IMG/VR virus record: IMGVR_UViG_3300039106_000244
Coordinates: 1 to 64,000 of that record
DNA: 64,000 bases
Source of the DNA: a virus
Direction: 5' to 3' (one strand)
In this document: in pieces, positions 15,151 through 23,436 of the stretch
Layout: every line of letters begins with the position of its first letter
How positions within the stretch are numbered: position 1 is the first letter of the stretch
The notes under the pieces: generated by a model
What the model was told of the DNA's origin: nothing
The model's input: the letters and a program-made list of their open reading frames with translations, nothing else
The model's database searches: none
Made by a program: the position numbers and the translations under genes

Positions 15151-15650
15151 TTATATCAATTTTAGCTTCTACCAGTACCGGCGGTATTGGGAATCGTGGT
15201 ACCTTGCCTTGGCCCAAGCATTCCGAAGATATGAAATGGTTTGCGCAACATACTACAGGTCAAATTGTTGTTATGGGGCGCAATACATGGGATGATCCTA
15301 AGATGCCCAAGCCATTGCCCAATCGTGAAAATTATGTTGTTAGTAGTAAACATGTAGCACAGCAATATCAACATTTAGTAAAGTGGATTCCGAGTAGCGC
15401 CGTAGAGAATATACTACAGTTGCAAAAGGATAATCCAAAGAAAGATGTTTATATTATCGGTGGTAAACAGTTATACGAAGCAACAGAAAGCATTGTAGAT
15501 AGAGTTTATCTTACTCGTATTAAAGGTGCTTGGTTTACTGATACCCGTATACAGTTAGATAGTATGCTTGCATGTTTTCAAATTAAGTCAGTTACGCCCG
15601 GCGACAACTGCACATACGAAACGTGGGACCGCATAATGTTTTTTAAATAG
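15147..15650 (+). CDS. folA: dihydrofolate reductase
   Basis: 167 residues, typical DHFR length. Diagnostic blocks: IISILASTSTGGIGNRGTLP (N-terminal strand and Met20-like loop), W-x-K-x-x-E-D at LPWPKHSEDMKWF carrying the active-site acidic residue, VVMGRNTWD (NADPH binding) and DVYIIGGKQLYE. It reduces dihydrofolate to tetrahydrofolate, regenerating the cofactor oxidised by the thymidylate synthase encoded just downstream. ATGA overlap with the preceding gene. Confidence 0.95.
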   Translation: MIISILASTSTGGIGNRGTLPWPKHSEDMKWFAQHTTGQIVVMGRNTWDDPKMPKPLPNRENYVVSSKHVAQQYQHLVKWIPSSAVENILQLQKDNPKKDVYIIGGKQLYEATESIVDRVYLTRIKGAWFTDTRIQLDSMLACFQIKSVTPGDNCTYETWDRIMFFK

Positions 15651-15679
15651 TTGACCTTTAAAACTATCACTGTTATACT
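15651..15679 (+). promoter_or_regulatory. sigma70-type promoter giving a leaderless thyA transcript
   Basis: TTGACC at 15651-15656 and TATACT at 15674-15679, 17 bp spacer. Only 6 bp separate the -10 box from the thyA ATG, so transcription is expected to start at or next to the start codon. Confidence 0.75.
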
Positions 15680-15685
15680 ATTAGT

Positions 15686-16534
15686 ATGAAAACATATCTC
15701 GATTCACTCAAATTTGTACTAGATAATGGTACAGTAAGACCAGACCGCACATCAACAGGAACTATTGGTGTGTTTGGTATGCAACAACGTTACGATCTAT
15801 CACAGTCCTTTCCTGCTATTACTACTAAAAAACTAGCATGGAAGGCTGTTGTCTCTGAACTACTTTGGTTTATTGAAGGTAGTGGCGATGAACGTAGGCT
15901 CGCAGAACTACTGCACGGCACACGTGATGACAGTAAGCGTACAATATGGACAGACAATGCAACATCTCCATATTGGATTCTTAAATCTACATTCAAAGGC
16001 GACTTAGGTAGAGTCTACGGGGTGCAGTGGCGACATTGGCGAACACCAGACGGAACGGAAGTGGACCAACTAGCAGAACTTATCCACAATATTAAAACAG
16101 ACCCACACGGACGACGACATATACTAACAGCGTGGAATCCTGGAGAATTAAGCTCTATGGCTCTACCACCGTGTCACTGTTTTGCCCAGTTTTATGTTAG
16201 TGCCGACAATAAGTTGTCGTGTCAATTATACCAGCGATCATGCGATATGTTTTTAGGTGTTCCTTTTAACATAGCGTCCTATTCACTTCTAACACACATG
16301 ATTGCGCAAGTGTGCGGACTTGGAGTAGGCGAATTCGTTCACGTTCTCGGTGATGCCCACGTATATTTGAATCATGTAGATCAGGTAAACGAACAACTGC
16401 AACGTGAACCATTACCTGCGCCACAACTTTGGATTAATCCAGATGTTACTGACATAAATCACTTTACTATGAAGGATTTTAGACTAGATGGCTATAACTC
16501 ACTTGCTGCTATCTTGGCACCAATGGCTATATAA
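15686..16534 (+). CDS. thyA: thymidylate synthase (ThyA)
   Basis: 282 residues. Converts dUMP to dTMP with methylene-tetrahydrofolate. Visible blocks: RPDRTSTGTIGVFGMQQRYD (substrate phosphate Arg), ELLWFIEGSGDERRLAELL, LGRVYGVQWRHWR, the catalytic LPPCHCFAQFYV with Cys163, QRSCDMFLGVPFNIASYSLL and HVLGDAHVYLNHVDQ. The full family length is present. It follows DHFR directly; the dCMP deaminase at 25815 supplies dUMP, so the phage covers the dCMP-to-dTMP route. No Shine-Dalgarno site is visible, consistent with a leaderless mRNA. The stop overlaps the next start. Confidence 0.97.
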   Translation: MKTYLDSLKFVLDNGTVRPDRTSTGTIGVFGMQQRYDLSQSFPAITTKKLAWKAVVSELLWFIEGSGDERRLAELLHGTRDDSKRTIWTDNATSPYWILKSTFKGDLGRVYGVQWRHWRTPDGTEVDQLAELIHNIKTDPHGRRHILTAWNPGELSSMALPPCHCFAQFYVSADNKLSCQLYQRSCDMFLGVPFNIASYSLLTHMIAQVCGLGVGEFVHVLGDAHVYLNHVDQVNEQLQREPLPAPQLWINPDVTDINHFTMKDFRLDGYNSLAAILAPMAI

Positions 16535-17529
16535 TGATAATTGGTATCGTATCCGATCATGCAATTGGTGGGACATTTTTATCTTGGTCATTACATTACC
16601 TTGCAGGACATAGAACTTATTTTTCTACAGTAAAAAAAGAATATAACAAATTGCCCGATAACCCGCTAACTGATATAAATGCACATATCTTTGATAATCA
16701 AGTTGAGACACTAACACAATTTACTGAGTATATTGATTTAATAACTGAGATACCAACTAATTTATTTCATTCTGTGTATTTTCATAATTTAAATAATGGT
16801 ACAGTAGCCACATCATCCATCTGTATAGATACAACAAAAGCAATTGATCAATTACAAACAATAACAGAGAACGTAATATTGTTATACAATCAACCATCTC
16901 GAGCATTGTACTATTCAAAATTTCAATGCAGAGATTTATCAGTGAAAATGAATAAAATAGATGAAGTTAATAATAATTTCAATGACCATCATAATGATTT
17001 CATTGATACATTCTTTAATGAATCAAAGACAGCATGGGAACAGTCGGGATTAACAAATACATGGGATTATAGAGAATTTTTAGCATTAAATCTAAGACCG
17101 TATGATGTTATATCTATCGTCCCAAATTTTAATTTTACTAAAAAGCATTATCCATTGGATTGTTTTGAATTATTTAATAATTTTGATAAGACAGTAATAA
17201 GTTTATTTGATTTTTTAGAATTAAAAATTGATAGTAGTAGATGGAATAATTGGCTTACTGTTTATAATCAATGGAAAGAATTACACACAGATAGAATATT
17301 ATTTGTAGACTATTTTGATCAGATAATAGATGCTATTCTTAACAATTATTATATGGAATTAAGTCGGTTTAATTTAGACATTGTGCAAGAAGCGGCTATT
17401 CAACATGTATTGCTTTACAAACACGGGCTAACATTTAGAGCCCGGGGATTAGAAAAATTCAACAATACACAAGATTTACATTTATTATTAGAACCAAATA
17501 TATATCATGATGTGAAGGATTATTTATAA
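16534..17529 (+). CDS. sulfotransferase-like protein
   Basis: 331 residues, AT-rich. The N-terminus (IGIVSDHAIGGTFLSWSLHY) resembles the phosphosulfate-binding loop of phage sulfotransferase-like proteins, where a small-residue loop follows a first strand. The rest is helical with no other firm motif. The start overlaps the thyA stop (TAATG). Related N-termini are seen at 26817 (DRVGSTLLQR) and 44973 (GAAGNLVRNLLL). A sulfuryl-transfer role on glycans is possible given the APS-kinase-like gene at 26323, but this is a weak assignment. Confidence 0.6.
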   Translation: MIIGIVSDHAIGGTFLSWSLHYLAGHRTYFSTVKKEYNKLPDNPLTDINAHIFDNQVETLTQFTEYIDLITEIPTNLFHSVYFHNLNNGTVATSSICIDTTKAIDQLQTITENVILLYNQPSRALYYSKFQCRDLSVKMNKIDEVNNNFNDHHNDFIDTFFNESKTAWEQSGLTNTWDYREFLALNLRPYDVISIVPNFNFTKKHYPLDCFELFNNFDKTVISLFDFLELKIDSSRWNNWLTVYNQWKELHTDRILFVDYFDQIIDAILNNYYMELSRFNLDIVQEAAIQHVLLYKHGLTFRARGLEKFNNTQDLHLLLEPNIYHDVKDYL

Positions 17530-17530
17530 A

Positions 17531-17857
17531 ATGGCTATGAATCGCTCGCAAGCATTAAATCACCGATGGCAGTCTAAAGAAGCTAATACTCATCGTGTGC
17601 GGTTTTTTACAAAAATGGTAGATATAGATGAAGCTTCTGACATGCACAATAATGAGATATTTTGGAAGGTTGCAGAAGAATTTAAACTAACTCCGCAGGC
17701 GCAATGGGTTGATGATAATGACATTAAACTTGCATTTATGGAAGGTGAAATATATTATACCTGGGGTAAGATGTGTATTATATACGGCGATATTACCGAA
17801 CGACAATATGTAGATTATAGTTTGCGATTTTTTGTACACCAAACGGATTGGAAATGA
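17531..17857 (+). CDS. hypothetical protein (108 aa)
   Basis: 108 residues, MAMNRSQALNHRWQSKEANT to LRFFVHQTDWK. A central segment, DDNDIKLAFMEGEIYYTWGK, reads as alternating strands. Starts one base after the previous stop and overlaps the sugar operon's first gene by 4 bases (ATGA). Not recognised. Confidence 0.72.
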   Translation: MAMNRSQALNHRWQSKEANTHRVRFFTKMVDIDEASDMHNNEIFWKVAEEFKLTPQAQWVDDNDIKLAFMEGEIYYTWGKMCIIYGDITERQYVDYSLRFFVHQTDWK

Positions 17858-18828
17858 AAATAATAATCACAGGCGGTGCAGGATTCATTGGTCATAATGT
17901 AACTCGCATATTAGAACAGCAAGGGCATGAGTGCATTGTTATTGATACTACAACCGACTACGGCTTTATACCAAAAAAGGAATTAACTTATCTTAAATCT
18001 TCACGTAAAGAACGTTTTAACTCACATGTTATACATACTGATATATGTAGCGTTAATCATATCGACAGTATTTTTAGCGCAGTACGTCCAGAGCTAGTAA
18101 TACATCTCGCTAGCTTTCCGCGGCAACATATAGTAAATCGAAACCCAATAATTGGGTCAGAAGTAATGACTACTGGACTAATTAATTTACTCGAAGCAAG
18201 CGCACGTTATAACATTAAGAAGTTCGTTTACATTAGCAGTTCGATGGTGTATGGTGATTTCATTGATAAAATGTTTGATGGCATTGATGAATATTCTGAA
18301 TGCAAACCAATTGGACAATACAGTATCATGAAGTACATGGGCGAGAAACTTGTAGCTGATTATACTTGTCGTGGTTGCTTTGCGCATACTATCATTCGCC
18401 CAAGTGCTGTATACGGACCTTGGGATATCAAGGATAGAGTTGTTAGTAAGTTTATGCTTGCGGCAATGCGCAATGAAGTATTAACTGTAAAAGGCCCCAA
18501 AGAAGTATTAGACTTTACCTATGTCGAAGATACTGCTACAGGCATTGCCCAAGCCGCGTTAAGCGATAATGCTAACAATAAAATATATAACATCACACGG
18601 TCATCTAATATCGAATATACATTACTTGATGCCGCAAAACTTGCTGTTAGTATTGTAGGCAAAGGTAATATCGAAGTTGCAGAACGTGACTTAGCATTTC
18701 CAATACGTGGTAGATTGAGTATTATGAATGCAAGAACAGACTTTGGGTACAATCCAACAGTTGATGTAGAAGATGGCTTTGCTCGTTATTATGAATGGTT
18801 TACTAACTCGGAGTATTATAAAATATGA
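17854..18828 (+). CDS. NAD-dependent nucleotide-sugar epimerase/dehydratase (extended SDR, copy 1)
   Basis: 324 residues. Rossmann NAD site GGAGFIG at 7-13, SSSMVYGD at 128-135, catalytic Tyr156-x-x-x-Lys160 (YSIMK), and RPSAVYGP. Extended short-chain dehydrogenases of this type epimerise or dehydrate NDP-sugars (UDP-glucose epimerase or GDP-mannose dehydratase relatives). The exact sugar cannot be read. It is the first gene of a six-gene operon joined by 4-8 base overlaps. ATG 17854 is chosen because it forms an ATGA overlap; an upstream TTG at 17848 is less likely. Confidence 0.92.
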   Translation: MKIIITGGAGFIGHNVTRILEQQGHECIVIDTTTDYGFIPKKELTYLKSSRKERFNSHVIHTDICSVNHIDSIFSAVRPELVIHLASFPRQHIVNRNPIIGSEVMTTGLINLLEASARYNIKKFVYISSSMVYGDFIDKMFDGIDEYSECKPIGQYSIMKYMGEKLVADYTCRGCFAHTIIRPSAVYGPWDIKDRVVSKFMLAAMRNEVLTVKGPKEVLDFTYVEDTATGIAQAALSDNANNKIYNITRSSNIEYTLLDAAKLAVSIVGKGNIEVAERDLAFPIRGRLSIMNARTDFGYNPTVDVEDGFARYYEWFTNSEYYKI

Positions 18829-19880
18829 TTAAATTAAGTGATTTCCATTATGAACGCGAACATAGTTTAGATAAATTATGTTCAGGTACATTAACCAGAC
18901 AAGACTTTATCTTAGGTAAAGCAGTAAGAGATTTTGAATCTAATTTTGGAAAATATACTAATACCAATCATTGTGTAGCAGTTGGTAATTGTACAGATGC
19001 ATTACGATTAAGTTTAGATGCAGTAGGGGTTAAGCCCGGTGACAATGTTATTACTGTGGGACTTACCTGGTTAAGTTCATACGAAGTTATTGCTAATTTA
19101 GGTGCAGAAATACGCTTAGTTGATGTTAATGAATATTTAACAATGAACATGGGTGATGCATTAAATGCTATAGATAGTCGTACCAAGGCTATAATCGGAG
19201 TTGATCTATTTGGGCAACCGTGCGAATGGGACAAGGTTAAATTTCCTGTAGCAACTATTAGCGATGCAGCACAAGCCACTGGTGCAAAATATAAAGATCA
19301 AATGGTTGGTGGTATCACTGACTTAACTTGCTTTAGTTTCTATCCTACTAAGAATTTAGGTTGCTTAGGCGATGGTGGTGCAGTTACTACTAATAATGCA
19401 GAATATGCCGCTACTATTAAGAAATTACGTAATCACGGACAAGAGAGTAAATTCAATGTTAGTCATGTAGGATATAATAGTCGCTTAGATAGTATACAAG
19501 CAGAGTTACTTGATAATAAATTACCATACTTAGATCAATGGAACATTCGTCGTCGAGAGATTTCTGCATACTACGATGAACAATTTAAAAATTTATTTGA
19601 TGTTATTCCGCAACATCCGTTAGGGTATAATGTACGACATCAGTATATTATATTAAGTGAAAAATCGGAACACATCGAAGCGGCACTTAAAGCAAATGAT
19701 ATCGAGTCACGTAGATATTACAGCAACCTTGCATATAAACAACCTGCATATAATATTAATGTCACCTTGCCTAATACCGAATATTATAGTCGATTAAACC
19801 TGGCGATTCCAACTCATCAATTCCTAACTGATAACGAAGTTGAATTAATTGCTAGCATTGTTAAGAGAGAATTTAAATGA
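18825..19880 (+). CDS. DegT/DnrJ/EryC1/StrS sugar aminotransferase (copy 1)
   Basis: 351 residues. PLP enzyme: Schiff-base Lys176 in SFYPTKNLGCLGDGG, the Asp147 region in ATISDAAQATGA, and the phosphate-binding TDALRLSLDA segment near 58. It transfers an amino group from glutamate to a keto-NDP-sugar. Coupled to its neighbours by ATGA overlaps. Together with the oxidoreductase downstream, it fits the known pairing in which a Gfo/Idh/MocA enzyme makes a 3-keto sugar for a DegT aminotransferase (as in WbpB/WbpE pathways). Confidence 0.93.
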   Translation: MIKLSDFHYEREHSLDKLCSGTLTRQDFILGKAVRDFESNFGKYTNTNHCVAVGNCTDALRLSLDAVGVKPGDNVITVGLTWLSSYEVIANLGAEIRLVDVNEYLTMNMGDALNAIDSRTKAIIGVDLFGQPCEWDKVKFPVATISDAAQATGAKYKDQMVGGITDLTCFSFYPTKNLGCLGDGGAVTTNNAEYAATIKKLRNHGQESKFNVSHVGYNSRLDSIQAELLDNKLPYLDQWNIRRREISAYYDEQFKNLFDVIPQHPLGYNVRHQYIILSEKSEHIEAALKANDIESRRYYSNLAYKQPAYNINVTLPNTEYYSRLNLAIPTHQFLTDNEVELIASIVKREFK

Positions 19881-20755
19881 AATTAGGCATTGCAGGTGCA
19901 GGTTACTGGGGTAGCAAAATTGTTAATAGTGCTAGTAATCAAGCCACTATTGTTATCATGGATATTAAAAATGGCGACAGTTGGCAAAATAAAACATTAG
20001 ATGCTGTTATTATTGCTACGCCAGCTGATCAACATTACCTTATGACTAAATGGTATCTTGAACAAGGTATTCATGTATTATGCGAAAAACCTACATGCAT
20101 GAATGTAGTCGAACAACAAGAATTAAATGATTTAGCCAAGGCACAAAACTTAGTTTATCAAGCTGGCCATATCTTATTATTCCAGCCTAACGTAGAGTAT
20201 ATGTTAAATTATGTAAGTGGATTAACTGTACGTCACGTAGAATCACGTAGACTTAATTGGGGTAGATTACAAACCAATATTGATTTAGCTTGGCATTTAG
20301 CACCACACGATATTAGTGTAATCGATAAATTATACGGCGAATTACCTAATACTATTAATAGTCAAGGAACACATTTAAACAATGGTCCACAATTTGATTA
20401 CGCAACAAACGAATTGACATATAATGAGAAGAGTGCTACAATAACATTAGGGTGGCAATGGCCTAAGAAGGTTAGAGAATTTGTTGTTACCTGTGACGAA
20501 TGCCAAATATGGTTAGATGATATAGAGTTGCAGATTATCGAAGGAGGTTACGCTAATGGTAATCTCAGTGAAACAAAAATTTCAACTGTACAATTCAACC
20601 CTAAGCAATCACCATTGGAAGCGCAAATTCAAGACTTTATGCGCTGTATAGATACTGGCAACAAACCAAGAGCAGACATAGACCATATGTTAAGAGTAAC
20701 ACAAACTGTAGAATTAATGTCAAAGAAATTTATGTCAAGGAACTTATATGTATAA
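19877..20755 (+). CDS. Gfo/Idh/MocA-family oxidoreductase
   Basis: 292 residues. N-terminal NAD(P)-binding fold GAGYWGSKI at 6-14, the family motif CEKPTCMN at about 69-76, and a C-terminal substrate domain beginning near 115 (RHVESRRLNW, LAWHLAPHDISVIDKLYG with the conserved Asp/His). It likely oxidises an NDP-sugar for transamination by a flanking DegT protein. It is slightly short for the family (usually 320-370). ATGA overlap at the start; 8-base overlap with the PIG-L gene. Confidence 0.92.
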   Translation: MKLGIAGAGYWGSKIVNSASNQATIVIMDIKNGDSWQNKTLDAVIIATPADQHYLMTKWYLEQGIHVLCEKPTCMNVVEQQELNDLAKAQNLVYQAGHILLFQPNVEYMLNYVSGLTVRHVESRRLNWGRLQTNIDLAWHLAPHDISVIDKLYGELPNTINSQGTHLNNGPQFDYATNELTYNEKSATITLGWQWPKKVREFVVTCDECQIWLDDIELQIIEGGYANGNLSETKISTVQFNPKQSPLEAQIQDFMRCIDTGNKPRADIDHMLRVTQTVELMSKKFMSRNLYV

Positions 20756-21389
20756 ACGTATTTTAGCAGTTGGGGCTCATCCCGATGATATCGAATTAGG
20801 TTGTTTAGGTACATTATTAAAGTTTCGTGATCAAGGGGCAGAGTTTGATATTGTAGTAGCACGTAACGATAATGTTCCACGCCCAAGTGTATGGCGCGAC
20901 AAGGATAAAATGATTGCTGAATATTCAGCAAGTGAAAAAGTCATCGGTACTAAGTTTACATTTCTTAATAATCGGTTAGATGCAACTGGTCGCCCTGTAT
21001 TAGAATGGGATAGTGCCACTGTAGAGCAACTTGATACATATATGCGTGATAAGGAATACGATTTAGTTATTACTCATAGCCCGGGTGACCATCATCAAGA
21101 TCATGTAAATACGTTCCATATCGTTAACAGTAGTCTACGTCGTTATCAAGGCGAATTGTGGTGCATGGAAGGTGGTCCATATACTAATCGTAATAAAGAA
21201 TTTGTGCCTAATATATTCGTAGATATTGCTCCATACATTAACACAAAAATTGAAGCCATTCAATGTTATGATAGTTACTTTAGCGATACATTATTGCATA
21301 ATATCAAAGGGCAGGCTGCCTTACGTGGACAGATGCTAGGTAGTACGTATGCAGAATCGTTTGAAGTTAGGTATCGTTGTATTAAATGA
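20748..21389 (+). CDS. PIG-L/LmbE-family deacetylase
   Basis: 213 residues. The zinc motif AHPDD (His11, Asp13, Asp14) and the second metal site HHQDH (about 115-119) are intact. Family members remove N-acetyl groups from GlcNAc-linked substrates (PIG-L, MshB, BshB). In this operon it probably exposes an amine on an NDP-sugar or lipid-linked sugar so that another group can be added. Its start overlaps the oxidoreductase and its end overlaps the second aminotransferase, showing one operon. Confidence 0.93.
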   Translation: MYKRILAVGAHPDDIELGCLGTLLKFRDQGAEFDIVVARNDNVPRPSVWRDKDKMIAEYSASEKVIGTKFTFLNNRLDATGRPVLEWDSATVEQLDTYMRDKEYDLVITHSPGDHHQDHVNTFHIVNSSLRRYQGELWCMEGGPYTNRNKEFVPNIFVDIAPYINTKIEAIQCYDSYFSDTLLHNIKGQAALRGQMLGSTYAESFEVRYRCIK

Positions 21390-22453
21390 TTAAACTATTC
21401 CAATTAGATCGAATATGGGCAGAAATACGTGAACATAGTTTAGCGTCAATTGATTATATTTGTAGTCAAGGTATTGCTCAAAAAGGTTCAACAGTAGAAA
21501 GCGTAGAAGAATGGTTGCGACTTGAGAGCGGGCGCAAGTATGCTATTACCCTTGCTAGCTGTACAGACGCCTTAACGTGCATCTTAGAAGCATTACAGTT
21601 ACCACCAAATAGTCTTGTTGCAGTTCCTAGTTATACATTTATTGCTACTGTTAATGCTGTACGTAAAGCAGGTTATATACCAGTGTTTGTTGACGTTACT
21701 AACGATTTTCATATAGATTTAGATCAGATATCAAATGTACAAGCAGTAGTGCTAGTAGATTTATTTGGATTAGCAATAGACTACGATTATCTACATAACT
21801 GGCAACAGAATAATCCAGACATTGTGGTTGTTATGGATGCCGCGCAAAGTATAGAAACAAAATACAACAATGAGCATAGTATGAAACAAGGTATTGCCGC
21901 GGCAGTTAGCTTTGCTCCTACTAAAACTATTCCTGTATTTGGATCCGGTGGAGCTATTGTAACAGATAATGAAGAGCTCGCATTGTATGCACGTAAATGG
22001 CGTACTCATGGTAAAAATACCAATGGCGATACTATGATTTGCATTGGTGCAAATAGTATGCTTGGTAGTATGGAGGCCGCACAACTAACAGGCTGTATTA
22101 CAAATCATGTAGCGTGGCGAAATCGTAGAGAACAGATCGCCCGGGCATATATTGCTAATATTATCAATCCTAGTCTAACTGCACCAACTACTAGAGGTGA
22201 GCATAGCTGGCATAAATTTGTTATTACCTGTGAGTCAATTGAAACTAAAGATGCATTGACAAAATTTCTAAATGAGCGTAATATAAGTACTGCGGTGTAT
22301 TATTCACCATTGGTTCACAACGAATATAACGTAGACATAAGTTTACCCAATTCAGAAAGATTAAGCAAATGTAGTGTTGCTATACCTTGTCAGCATACAT
22401 TATCAGACCACGAATATCAAACAATAGCGCAAGCTCTTAAGGATTTTATATGA
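21386..22453 (+). CDS. DegT/DnrJ/EryC1/StrS sugar aminotransferase (copy 2)
   Basis: 355 residues. Schiff-base Lys180 in SFAPTKTIPVFGSGG, Asp151 in VVMDAAQSIETK, and ASCTDALTCILEAL near 58. It is a distant paralogue of the gene at 18825; both keep the catalytic residues, so two different amino groups or two sugars may be made. Overlaps both neighbours by 4 bases. Confidence 0.93.
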   Translation: MIKLFQLDRIWAEIREHSLASIDYICSQGIAQKGSTVESVEEWLRLESGRKYAITLASCTDALTCILEALQLPPNSLVAVPSYTFIATVNAVRKAGYIPVFVDVTNDFHIDLDQISNVQAVVLVDLFGLAIDYDYLHNWQQNNPDIVVVMDAAQSIETKYNNEHSMKQGIAAAVSFAPTKTIPVFGSGGAIVTDNEELALYARKWRTHGKNTNGDTMICIGANSMLGSMEAAQLTGCITNHVAWRNRREQIARAYIANIINPSLTAPTTRGEHSWHKFVITCESIETKDALTKFLNERNISTAVYYSPLVHNEYNVDISLPNSERLSKCSVAIPCQHTLSDHEYQTIAQALKDFI

Positions 22454-23436
22454 AAATATTAATTTTAGGTGGACACGGCTTTATAGGTAGTCACACAAGC
22501 AATAAACTTAACGCATTAGGGCACACAATTGGAGTAGTCGATTGTTACCATCAATATTATACCTTTCCAGATTGGGAATATATTCCAGTGCTGGCCCAAC
22601 GTATTGCATTAGCAAATGCAGATTCTGTATTCGAAGGACGAATCGAAGATCAGTTGTTTATTAATGGCGTGTTCAATGAATTTAAACCAGATGTTGTAAT
22701 TCATGTAGCAACTTATCCTAATGCTAAAATGGTGCATCGTAATCCAGTTGATGCGGCTAATAACATGGTTAGTGCTACTGCTAATGTATTATTAAATTGC
22801 ACTCAACATCACGTTAAACGGCTTGTATTTGCATCTAGTAGCATGGTATACGGTGATTTTAAAACTGCAGCCCCTGATGAGTTTGCGCAATGTGATCCAC
22901 TTACGTTATATGGTAGTTACAAATTGCAAGGCGAACGTATGGTTAAGATTTGGGCACAAGATCATGATTTAGAATATGTTATTATGCGCCCAAGTGCCTT
23001 ATATGGCACACGTGATATGATTGTGCGAGTTATTAGTCAAATGGCCGCAGGTGCATTGCGCAACGGTACAATTACAGTACAAGGTCCCAACAATAAATTA
23101 GATTTTAGCTTTGTAGAAGATGTTGCTGGATATTTTACCGAGGCGGCATTAAATCCAAACGCAGTAAATCAGATATTCAATTGCACACGTGGATACGGTA
23201 GGACTATATTAGAAGCGGCAGAATTAGTGCAAAGTCGAGTAGGCGGTGAAATTATAGTTAAGCCACACGATATATTTTATCCTAGCCGTGATACCCTTGA
23301 TAGTGATAAGATTAAACACATGCTAAACTACAAACCAATATGGGACATCGAGCAAGGTATTCCTGCATACCTTGATTGGTTGTTAGAACAAGAATTTATT
23401 GGTCAACTTCGGGATACAGTTCCGCAAATTGTTTAG
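22450..23436 (+). CDS. NAD-dependent nucleotide-sugar epimerase/dehydratase (extended SDR, copy 2)
   Basis: 328 residues. GGHGFIG at 7-13, SSSMVYGDF at 129-137, catalytic Tyr154-x-x-x-Lys158 (YGSYK) and RPSALYGTRD. It is paralogous to the gene at 17854 (shared SSSMVYGDF, the V-K/Q-GP...LDF(T/S)-(Y/F)VED block), so the operon is mirror-symmetric in gene order. The last 41 bases overlap, tail to tail, the coding end of the convergent minus-strand gene. Confidence 0.92.
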   Translation: MKILILGGHGFIGSHTSNKLNALGHTIGVVDCYHQYYTFPDWEYIPVLAQRIALANADSVFEGRIEDQLFINGVFNEFKPDVVIHVATYPNAKMVHRNPVDAANNMVSATANVLLNCTQHHVKRLVFASSSMVYGDFKTAAPDEFAQCDPLTLYGSYKLQGERMVKIWAQDHDLEYVIMRPSALYGTRDMIVRVISQMAAGALRNGTITVQGPNNKLDFSFVEDVAGYFTEAALNPNAVNQIFNCTRGYGRTILEAAELVQSRVGGEIIVKPHDIFYPSRDTLDSDKIKHMLNYKPIWDIEQGIPAYLDWLLEQEFIGQLRDTVPQIV

